DNA from: Diatrype stigma
Taxonomy: Eukaryota; Ascomycota; Sordariomycetes; Xylariales; Diatrypaceae
Assembly (NCBI GenBank): GCA_022225965.2
Contig: JAKJXP020000093.1
Span: 124,001 to 188,000, forward strand
Direction of reading: 5' to 3'
DNA: 64,000 nt
A model generated the notes under the pieces. It was not told the origin of the DNA. It saw only the letters and a program-made list of their open reading frames with translations, and made no database searches. Each line of letters begins with the position of its first letter. Within the stretch, counting starts at the first letter, position 1. Shown piece after piece: positions 1 through 9,973 of this stretch. The position numbers and the translations under genes are program-made.

Positions 1-258
1 GTCCACCGTCCGGACTCTCCGACTCTCCAAGACAGTCAACACCAACCAGCGAATAAGCGTGCCGTCCCAGTATAGGGGGGAAACCTTACACCACAAACTA
101 CACCGACATATGCGAACAGCAAATTCGCTTTAGACGTTTGAAGACATGATAGCTATCAAAGATGTCTTCGCCTTTTTTGTTTTTTCCAGAGGTCCCTTAT
201 AGGTAAGTAAATTGCCGTTGTTCATATATGCACGCGCATGGTGGAACACCTTACTCTC

Positions 259-621
259 CTATTGCGGGCGCAGCTTTCTCTCCTCTGCGAACGACATGAG
301 CTGGTCTTCCGTCAAGTCAATGACGTTGCAAAAGTCCTCTTCCGACATGTTGTAGGTGATGATGTAGACTATGAGCCTTCGCTTGACTTGTTCAGGCGGC
401 ATGTAATTCTCGTGGCGGCAAATCATCCTCACTAATACGTTTTGTTCCCCGATCGTACACTGGGTGTACCGTTTGCCCTTTATCAAGTTAACCTCATGAC
501 AATCCAGGACGGCAGCCTTGACATCCGTCATCTTACCCGGATCCATCTCCTCGAAAAGGCCCTGCAGGTAGCTCCAGGTAACAGGCGGGAAGGTAAAAGG
601 CTTCCCGCCCTACAACGGCCA
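259..621 (-). CDS. hypothetical protein, terminal exon, gene structure unresolved
   Basis: An open frame on the minus strand runs from a likely acceptor (TTGTAG, with the exon starting near 621) to a stop at 259. The first ATG in it is at 546, giving 95 residues. The frame stays open and protein-like upstream of that ATG, which suggests the start lies in an earlier exon. The last third (PPEQVKRRL, then EEDFCNVIDL) faintly recalls the helical fungal DUF7726 module; this is a weak resemblance, not an identification. Further upstream on the same strand are two more protein-like stretches, one beginning with ATG at 970 (MLSVIESEAVLNAAREM) and one covering about 653-770. I could not join these into a single frame with convincing splice sites. 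It could be a real multi-exon gene or a decayed one. Confidence 0.35.
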
Positions 622-1601
622 GTTCAGGTCCAGGACGGATTCTTATCTATGGGTGGAGTTTAAACCATATCGCTCTGCCATTTTCAGGACACGGCAGCTC
701 TCAAGAGTCCGGACTCCCTCGCCGCTCCAGCCAGCCACGAGTGCGATGTCAGCCAAGGCACGACGGTTCCGAGGTAAGGGCATATGCGTAATGGGAGTCG
801 CCGATCTTCAACCGGCCATCGCTGACGCCCCTCAACCCGCCAACCCCTTCCGTCCTTGCCCAGATTGACTGTCATCCTTTTCTCGCAGTCTGTTCTCGAG
901 GTCGATGCGAAGGGCAACCCGCCAGTTCATCTCACGTGCGGCGTTGAGGACGGCCTCGGACTCGATGACTGAGAGCATGTTGTCGTCTCACATGGGAGTC
1001 ACCACATGTGACGAACACAACTATTCTCAACAACGGATCAGATTAGTATCTATTAGCAGTATTGGCAAGTACCTAAGCGCTGTTCCTTTCTCTGCAGATT
1101 GCTCCTGGGAGCATGAGCCCATGGCATGGCAGTGTTGCGTTTGTTCCGATGTAGAGCTCCAAGGAATCCACATCATAGGACCATCGCACCCCCTCCCCCC
1201 CTCAGACTAATACCGATTACGAAGTATTGCATAACCCATTCAGACGAAAATGAATATCAAAAAGGCTCCTACAGCGCTTACGACATCAAAGAACTGTCTA
1301 TAAGGGTCAAGTCTAAGATAATAGCCACTCTAACAATATGATATCATGCGGTACAACGTGATATAACGTTTGCTCAAGATCTAATCACTGCTCATGGAAA
1401 GCTGAAACTTACAGAAAGCTGGAATTTATTGACAGCTGAAACTTATAGAAAGCTGAAAGTGGCTCCGTGCTGCAATGGAGAATGAGTCAAAGTAGCAATG
1501 AGAAGTTAGGATCTCCGTGGGCAATTTCGCTATCGATCTCTCGTATACTCCAGAAACAGGTATGAATGAGTTCTGTTGGCATTGGCCATAAAGTCCCATG
1601 G

Positions 1602-1610
1602 TTATAAATA
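1602..1610 (+). promoter_or_regulatory. TATA-like box of the serine protease gene
   Basis: The sequence TTATAAATA lies about 125 bases before the protease ATG, a plausible position for a TATA element with a short leader. No other core motif was recognised. Confidence 0.4.
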
Positions 1611-1733
1611 CAGCATCTATTCCTCTTGTTGGCCTGGAACCAATCCTCAGGACAACATCACTCTCAACCAGCCTTTTAGCACATATTTGAAACAAGTCAA
1701 TCAAGTTGCTTTCACAGAAGCCTGCACATCACC

Positions 1734-2525
1734 ATGCGATCCTTTATTTGGCAGTCGATCTTGCTGGGTTTCGCAGCCACGTCCACAGCCATATACCAAG
1801 GAGCCATTGTGACCTCCGACCCGAACGCCATCGGGGTTGTGCGTGTGCAATCCAGCAGCGACACGAACGACTTCGGTTCCGGCGTGGTTGTGGGAAACGG
1901 CAAGTGCGTCATCACTGCCGCTCATGTGGTCAAGGGCAAGACGCCAGGTGGTTTGAAAGTCTTCAAAAACAAGAAGGAACAAAACATGATAATTCGGACA
2001 GACACTTCGGTCACAGCCTCCAGCATTCATATTCACCCTCTCTACACGGGAACATCCGATCCTGAAGAGCACCCCTCTGCTTACGACTTTGCGGTGGTCG
2101 AGTTAGAGTCAACAATGGATACCAGTCCCTGGAAAGTCTCACTGACGAGGGGCGGTTATCAAGATGTTACCTTGTATGGCTGGGGTAGTATTTCAATGTC
2201 GCCAGCTACGTTCCCGGCTGAACTTCGATCCGCTGTCAACAAGAACAGGGACGTCGATTCTTGGAGTCAGTGTAAAGGCTGGAGCAACATTGTCGGCGCG
2301 ATCTGCATTATGAACCCATCAAGCTCGGCACAAGGTCTCAACTGCGGTGGTGATTCGGGAGGACCAGCTGTGACAAAGGAATTTGTTGTGGGAGTGGCCT
2401 CGGCAAACAACGTAATCTGTGGCTACCAGACTGCGGGCTTGCTGGCGGGTTTGTCTGGTACGAACCAGGAAGCTTTCATGCGGAAATATGAGAACACGTG
2501 TGGCTTTACATTCGGAAGTCCCTAG
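1734..2525 (+). CDS. secreted S1-family (chymotrypsin-fold) serine protease
   Basis: A single uninterrupted frame of 263 residues. The N-terminus is a typical secretion signal (hydrophobic residues 4-19, likely cleavage after Ala19). The S1 catalytic triad is visible: His64 in TAAHVV, Asp118 in YDFAVVEL and Ser208 in GGDSGGP. Counting back six residues from Ser208 puts Leu202 at the base of the specificity pocket where trypsin has Asp, so trypsin-like cleavage after Lys/Arg is unlikely and a preference for bulky or small non-polar residues is more probable. The IVTSDP stretch just after the signal may mark a short propeptide or the mature N-terminus. Cysteines at 58, 180, 191, 204, 229 and 256 could form disulfides. 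The predicted role is extracellular protein breakdown. The gene stands alone, with long gene-poor DNA downstream. Confidence 0.88.
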   Translation: MRSFIWQSILLGFAATSTAIYQGAIVTSDPNAIGVVRVQSSSDTNDFGSGVVVGNGKCVITAAHVVKGKTPGGLKVFKNKKEQNMIIRTDTSVTASSIHIHPLYTGTSDPEEHPSAYDFAVVELESTMDTSPWKVSLTRGGYQDVTLYGWGSISMSPATFPAELRSAVNKNRDVDSWSQCKGWSNIVGAICIMNPSSSAQGLNCGGDSGGPAVTKEFVVGVASANNVICGYQTAGLLAGLSGTNQEAFMRKYENTCGFTFGSP

Positions 2526-3437
2526 TCATACCGGGGTAATTTGGGATCTGGAACTGGTGGTTGAGCTGTTCAACTACCGTCTGGACGGTTTGAATTGGGG
2601 GCTGTTATAACTATCACTCGACGGATCTATCAGTTCAAAACTCCTGTACCATTTAAAACAAGTTCAACAGTTTAGTGTGGCTTAGATTGAGTACTTCCTA
2701 TACACCTACTACACCCACATCAAGCATCCAGTTGTCCTGGTTATTATTCAGCATTTCTTGTTCAATGTAGACTGATTATGTCTGGTATCCCGGCAAGTGG
2801 TCACGATTCTGGTCACGTATCGAAGCTACAAGCGGGAATAGAAACTCATAATACTTAAGCAAGGCGCATAGACAAAGTATAGCGAGCCCAATCTTGATTA
2901 TGGCATCTATGGCGGCGGCGATAGGAGCTATGCTTGTGGGCACCTTTGCTGGGGACTAGCGGACGACTTATATCGTGGGCGGTGGTATGCCCTGGTAGCG
3001 AAGACCACATCTTAAAGTTATGACCCTTCGAAATGCTATAGTCAGGATGAACCATACGATTGGTGGACGTCTAGGCTTCCTTGCGGATATTGTCTAGGAT
3101 AAAGGCTTCTTCAAGTTGCGTAGGTCTATTTTGTTGACGCGGGATTGAAGACGTATATGGGACTTACAGGCTTCAATTTCACTTGAACACACCAGAGTGC
3201 TATTGATATTAGGTCCCTCAGCTGACACAAAGGTCAAGCGGAAGGGGAGAGGGAACGCGCCATACCTTTGCGTAATTCCAAGATCTGGGACCACCAGGGA
3301 TGACAAGTCCTCAAATATAACACAGGGCTCCTGTCAGACGCTGGGCTAGTATACACCACCTTCCGACGGGACGGCATATATCCGAGAGTTTGTCATGCGG
3401 GCATCCTGCAACGGCGAGACCATAGCCCACATCCGAT

Positions 3438-3470
<33 letters not shown>

Positions 3471-5448
3471 ACAGTACGCTTGCTTCAGCATAACTCTACC
3501 TCGGCTTTGCTTATGGATAAACTGTGTACTATAAGATCAGCCACCATGATGTTAATATCGTTGGGCCTTTCTAGGGATCTTATTTTCTGGTCGATCTGGG
3601 CTGGGGTCTGGGCGTGGGTTGATTCCTGGATTTTTGGGTTACTACTATTGTATTGTGGTGACGACCTTTCGAGTACGAGATGATTGCAGTCCTTGTTGAG
3701 GAGTTCCGGGCCAGCAAATCCGCCTTGCCATGAGTGATTTGGTTTTCTCAGGTCGTAGCTGCTCGGTCGCCTGTACGCAAGGGGCTCCAATAACTCAGTT
3801 CGCGCTTTCTTCCATGTGGTTTCTAGTCAGTGTATTGACAGTATCAGTCTGGTTTCCAGTTCCTAGGTAAACAGATGGCCGGGTTCGTCTAGGATTAGCA
3901 AAAATAGGGGTAATGTTCCTATAAACTACGGAAGGATCAAGAAGGATCTACGAGCCTCTTACCACACTTTACAGCCTATCTACACAGTTATAAGTTAAAG
4001 CTTCCATGGATAAAGGGGTTTAAGGTTCAATATACGAAACCACCGGAAGCGTGGACTGGCAGCATTCTCCGGAGTCCCAGCATTGCGGGATTGAGACCAT
4101 TTTAACACCTTGTTCATTGTAGTAGGCACTGACCTACCCCTGGGTGGCAGTGGGTGCGACTGGCAACCTCGAAGAGGGGATCACCAGGGAGGCTCCAGCA
4201 CAGAGCTCAGCGGCACTGACTTCGATATACCCAGGTATCAACAACTCGAGAAACCTTTCCTACCAATTGGAACACTGTCGCATGTGATGGATGGGTAATA
4301 AGTAAGTACGCAACCCCTCTTATCTCCAAGAATGTCATTCGGTGGTGAAAGCACGCCTTTATCACTATGTTCTGGCAAGCAAGGTATTACCTACCTACAT
4401 ACCTGCCTTCGTACCAGGTATGGAAGTTATAGTCTTATAAACCGGGAATACCACGCGCAATAGACACACTACCTAGGTAATACTAGGCCTCCCCAAGCTA
4501 GGCGTTTGCAGTAAACGAGCTACATAGTGTTAACGCATTTTGACATCATCTGCAGCTGCATGGCAAAATGGCGCCCCTCCAAGCTCTTGCCCTTCTGCTA
4601 CTGAAACACGGCATATCGTTCCATAGAATTCACCCTATAGCTGGAACATGTGAATTAGGATACCTACCTAGGTACTTACCTATGACTTAACTGCATGTTC
4701 ATTCCTGTAGATTCATGCGTTGATCTTATATACTAGCTACGTAGCTTAATTGCTGCATACGTAGGTAACTACCTACCTACCTGCCAGCCTGCATGCAGAC
4801 ATTTGATACTACCTAGTAGCACTGCGTACCTTACTGCGATGGATTGAGGGGAGCCCATCAAGGGATGTTTATACTAGGGCAGGTAGTCACTATAGTAAAT
4901 AAGTCAGTACATGTAAGCGGTGCAGGTGGCTGTTAAGTGGTGAGCACGGCAGCAAGGACTACCCTGGCCGGCACTTGTCTGGCGCTAAGCAACGTTAGCG
5001 CGTATCCATTCAACGGAGATTGAAGAGGATCGCGCCTGCATACCCACCTACATGTACATTTTATACAATAAACTACCTAAGGTCCACGGGTATGATCAAC
5101 AAATAACCAGACAGCCAAACAGCCAAACAGCCAGACTGAAATGGAGCTGCTGGATGCTCCCCAGCGCCCCTCCAGTATACTCCAGCGCCTCCAACCACCC
5201 CACTAACCCGCAAACCCTCAGACCCTGAGGGCCCCAGTTGTCCAGATCCAGCCAGTACGAGGCAGTTACAAGGGACCAACCAACTGTCACATCTCAAACG
5301 CATCCCGATAATTCATCATTTCTCTCCCCCCTGCTGCCGGCCTTTTTCGTCCGATGTCCATTCCAGCCCAATCCATCGATCCTAGATCTTCATTTTTTCG
5401 TTTTCCCTTTTGCTGTCCGGGCGAGAGAGACAACAAAGCAAATCGACT
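2526..5448. other. gene-poor intergenic region
   Basis: No convincing coding frame on either strand. It holds a 31-base poly(A) run at 3439-3469 and many short TACCTA/TAGGTA motifs from about 4380 to 4810. The last 150 bases before 5449 are pyrimidine-rich and probably belong to the promoter or leader of the RRM gene. Confidence 0.6.
3439..3469 (+). repeat. poly(A) tract, 31 A
   Basis: An uninterrupted run of 31 A. It could be simple slippage or the tail of a retroposed sequence. I saw no clear target-site duplication and no pol III A/B boxes just upstream, so a retroposon is not claimed. Confidence 0.9.
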
Positions 5449-7376
5449 ATGGCGACAACTAGTTCTAGCCCCATCACGATCGATCGTGCTTATTTTGATA
5501 CCCTGATCCGAAGGTGAGTTGGGATGGAGACGGTGTTCTACGAGGGTTGGTGTTCTTGGTGAGGGCACCAGCCTCAGCCCCCAAGCTAATCGGCATCAGC
5601 TTCCCGTTTCCTCTTGAACCCATAATCCCAATCTCTACTCCAGACTCCAGTTCCCCAGGACGCTTGCTCCAGTTCTCCACATTCCAAGGATTGGGTGTCA
5701 CCCGGCGTACCAGTACCTAGTGGTAGTTCGAGAGGACTTGCTGACTGACCCATTCATCTTCTAGGGCCAATTCTGTATGTTCTCGAAACCCGTGGCTGTG
5801 CCATGGGTTCACTTAAGCTCTAACTAATCCCGTGTATAGAACCACAACGAGGGTTTCGTCTCTACTCGTTCGCCTGGCGTTCATGACCCCTCGGTGACTG
5901 TCATTTCCAAGGCTGAGTATGACAGCCTCCTTCTAGTGGTACGCCAATTTTGTAAGAACCCCGACCGATCTTATAACATACTGCTTGTAGACTAGGACTT
6001 TGTCTTAACTGGTTACCAGCAAATCTACGGCGAAACCTGAAGGCAGGAGGCGTTGATGAGGAAACACTTGCAGTAAGTACTTGAAATACTACTGAAACGT
6101 AACATCATTCCTTGTCTCCTCGTTTCCGCTATAGCCTCATGAATTCCACTTGCCCATTGATGATACTAATCGGATGACAAGCTTTTGAGTGAGGACAGCT
6201 CGCCTGCTCCACAACCTGACTCACAAACCGCCCCAACCCCGTCTCGTTATAAGCCCGAGGAGACCGAGGACGGAGGCGTTCGATTGCAGCCTAGCCTACG
6301 ATCATATGAGGGTAATTATCCTTATTCTCACCCTCACGGTTCCCAGAATGGGCGCAGCTACGGAAGTGGCGCTCGATACGGGCTGCACGGCGGCGGTGGC
6401 GGGCCTGGAGACCGACAGGTGGACAGGCAGCTCGACTGGGCTGATGCCGATCCGACGGGCGATGATTACTCACCCTCCTATTCTGTCGATGGCAGAACGC
6501 CGGATTTGAACAATGAGCGCTCATACGCTCCAGTTGGCCAAATCCAGAACCCCCAACGGCCTCAGTACGCTAGGATGTGCAAGAGAACACTAGCCCTGTC
6601 TGGCTTACCGGAAAACACAGCCCATAAGGATGTAACCAATGTAGTTCGAGGCGGTATGCTGCTGGATATCTTTCTCCGGGCAGCCGAGCATGTTGCACTT
6701 GTGTCATTTCTCCGTGAAGAAGACGCTGTACGCTTCTATGATCACGCAAGAAAGAACGATATCTACATTAAGAACAAGAGGGCAAGAACAACACTCATTT
6801 GCTTTCGTTGGTACCAGCTAACGTTGCTTTAGGTCTTCGTCAAATGGGCCGACCGACATTTCCACCTTGCTGGACACGTCGCTGGAAAGATTGGCCTCGG
6901 TGCGACCCGCAACATGATCATCCGAAGATGCGATCCCCGGAACACCGTGGACAGCATCCGCGAGGACCTTGATCATATCCACAATCTTATCGTCATTGAT
7001 GTTGAGTTCTTGGGCGGCAGTTGTTACATCAAGACCAACTCGGTCCACAACGCCATGTTTGCAAGGACCTGCATGATGAGCCGAGCGTTAGTTCCCCTAG
7101 CCTTGAGTTGAGTTGAGACCCGACCTAATACATGCCTATAGCAAGTACAAAGGTTCTAGGATTGAATGGGACGTGGATGAGTGTGACCAGCCAATCGAGA
7201 TTGTCCAGAAAGCCCCCGTCAAGCCACAACAAGCCCCTGGTCCCAAAAAGGCTCAAGCCAATATGCGGAACCGCTTTGCGACCTTGCGACTCGACGATGA
7301 CGACGATGAGACTGACGATAAGTTCGATACCTCATCAGAGTTGCGGTCCCCTAGCACGGTGAATGTTACCGCCTAA
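5449..7376 (+). CDS. RNA-binding protein with two RRM domains (Nrd1-like)
   Basis: Seven exons join in frame to 442 residues: 5449-5513, 5765-5774, 5840-5951, 6020-6072, 6182-6781, 6833-7086, 7142-7376. The N-terminal part has the pattern seen in fungal Nrd1-type proteins (VISKAEYDSLL, then LRRNLKAGGVDEETL). A Gly/Ser/Pro-rich linker follows, then two RRM folds: about residues 220-290 (KRTLALSGLPENT to VFVKWAD) and 300-385 (NMIIRRCDPRN to KYKGSRIEW). The tail is acidic (DDDDDETDD). The family binds RNA; the fission yeast relative Nrd1 restrains the onset of differentiation. Exon 2 is only 10 bases. The fifth intron (6782-6832) begins with GC instead of GT but has a good branch site (GCTAACG) and acceptor, and skipping it joins RRM1 in frame. 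The protein is shorter than the four-RRM fission yeast protein, so one-to-one orthology is not certain. Confidence 0.85.
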
Positions 7377-9973
7377 CGTACCGAATTCCTGGATGACAAA
7401 GTCGCGCACATTTTTACAGCTTTCCTACGCTGCCTTTCCTTTTGCTAGGAGTCTCGGTTAGCTGGAGCTTAGATAGCTCAAGGTAAACGGCATCGAGACT
7501 ATATGCAAAGTTTCGTTCCCTGGGCTAAGGGTATATGGTAATTTGAGAAGAGGCACATCCAGTTCCTGACTGCGGCGATGAAGCTGATGGATACTCGATG
7601 TCTGCGTTGGGCCTTCGATAGAGGCATGTAGCAGGGCCAGATTAATTCGTATTCTTATGAGTGTGTGTATAGGTTATGCAGTGCTAAAGGACGGCTTGAG
7701 ATAGCATGGGTCGGGGCTTGTGGCTATAAAAAGTACGATTCATGAATAACAAACAACATTTGGTTTTTTGGGCATTTCTTGTCATGGATATGTGATTCTG
7801 TTGTGTAGTCCAGCTTGCATCGGGCAAGTTGAACAAGCAACGTCTGTTGGTCCAATAATGATGTTATCATGCCTCCTGCAAAGGATATCTAGTATACTAC
7901 CTAGGTATGTAGGGAAGTACCTATAGGTAAAGTTGAAAATAGGCTGTCATTGTAAATACCCATCTACTAGGAAGGCACAAAATGCCGGGCTAGGATCTGG
8001 TTCCACTTTGGATCCGACAGTCTGGTAACTGAGTGGGTCACACCCCTACCCATTTTTAGCAACCGGCTAACTCTATACGTATGTAAGGCCTGGGGGTGAC
8101 TGGCAGGCAGCAAACGGCACCCAAGGCTTGGTTTACAGTATGTAGATACTATGTAATTAGTCAGGTATTATGGTAGTCAGTCCATCAGTCAGCGACTGCA
8201 AGTGACCATTAGCCTATGCTTGACTATATACATACGTACAGTACAATAACTATGTATTTACATACATAAGCGAGTACAGTTTGTTGAAAAACTGTCTGAT
8301 CCTCGAGCCCCTATTGTCGGGGGCCAAGAAATCCAGACATGCCTACCGAAGCCTTTAGGTACAATCTTGCTGGATAAAGGCTTAAATCAGGTATATATGG
8401 AACAAGACGCCGCACTAACATTGGGAAACGACAGGATTCAGGTATCAGGATGATTATATCCATAGCGGGACCTGCAGACTTCAATAAACGGTTGTTCAAC
8501 AGTTTGATAGCGCTCTATGGTCAATCTACAGTTTAAAGGGCTTAAACGTCGGAATCCACCAACGCTGGCTATTTCAAATGGTTTAGTGCGTTCAAACGTT
8601 TAAATCACTTAAACGCTTAGGAAATTTCCAACTCCAATTGCCCATACCTACCTACCCACCTACCTATAAGCTGCCCATACCTACCTATAAGCTGCCCATA
8701 CCTACCTACAACCAACCAACCTACCTACCTACCTACCTACCTACCTACCTACCTACCTACCTACCTACCTACCTACCTACCTACCTACCTACCTACCTAC
8801 CTACCTACTTATAACCTGCTGCCCATACTGTTTATTTGGAAAGTACAACGGAAACAACAACACCTAGTATATATAAGCAAATACTGCAATTGCAATTACT
8901 TTAGTTAATAGCCCAGCTGCTTAGCTGTAAAGTAATACAATTCATTTCATACGTAATGCCTTTATTCTCCAAGTGTGACTGTTCGATTCCTACGTAGTGC
9001 AATATATCAAGTAAGTATGTAGTACCTAGGTATGTATATTCCAATGAACTATACTATTCATTACTACCTACCTGGGTAGTAATAGGATAGTACAGTTCAT
9101 CGCTTTTGGCTGCAGCCAACTAGAGTTTCAACGTTTAAACGCGTTTCAACGTTTAAATTGTTCCAACGCTGGAAATTCCGCTAACCGTCGCTCAAGAGTT
9201 TCTTAAGGTTTAACGCTTAAAACTTGCTAACTGTTAATTGACGGTTTAAATCGCGTTTATTGAACCCTGCGGGTCCCGGTATGGATGATTGAGTCACAAA
9301 GTGGAGCAATTGCTATTTGCTGAAGCGTTCTCAGCCACCGGTAGAACGCCACATCATCACGGGCAAGTCGCTCTGCTGGCCTTCCCCACAACTAGATCCC
9401 CACAACTATACTGCGCGCTGTGGTCAGTGCGCACAGTAAGGCACCCAAGGCCCAAGGACACCCAATTCAGGCTAGAAAGCAGTGACTTTGTGCTACATCA
9501 TTCAGCACCCGACGACCCTGACGACACCTGACTGACTAACCTCATTCCGCTCTGACTTTGATCTTTCCGCTCGCCGCTCCTCGACGCGACGGCACTTCCT
9601 CGACAAACCATACCGACTTCTATTGTCTATTGTCTATTGCACACTCACTTACCTGCACATGCGCATTCCTCCCATGTATCTCTCGTGACCTAACGCTATT
9701 CCAATAGTAATCCCTCGTAAAGCATTTATCTTTCAATTTTCTTATTTGCCAGCGATAGTTTTCTTATCGACCTGGCATTGCTCGTGGAGAAGCATCGGTC
9801 GTCACGTCGGCCGATCCGATTCGGCCTCTCCCCCACCATCGTTGACAACAACAGCCTTGCAAGTCTGCGAGTGTACTCAAGGCTTGTCAACACCCGGCCG
9901 AGTCAACTCGTGCGAAACCTCGTGGACCGTTGATTTCCCTAATTTGCGGCGATGCGACTGCGCCTAGGTCAAA
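7377..9973. other. intergenic region with satellite and CGTTTAAACG motifs
   Basis: No coding frame is credible. The first few hundred bases are probably the 3' untranslated region of the RRM gene. The middle holds a CTAC microsatellite and two clusters of GTTTAAAC-type palindromes, listed separately. The last 400 bases are the upstream region and leader of dcp2. Confidence 0.55.
8643..8808 (+). repeat. CTAC tetranucleotide microsatellite with leading 21-mer repeats
   Basis: About 88 bases of nearly pure CTAC repeat (8721-8808) follow three imperfect copies of a unit containing CTGCCCATACCTACCTATAAG (8643-8705). TACC-type repeats are scattered over most gaps in this window, but this is the longest. 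Confidence 0.9.

Noticed and set aside
6135..6188. Protein-like reading (PHEFHLPIDDTNRMTSF) after an alternative acceptor in the RRM gene
   Set aside because: It ends in a stop before the next coding block and is out of phase with it. The acceptor at 6181, after a CTAAT branch site, restores the frame.
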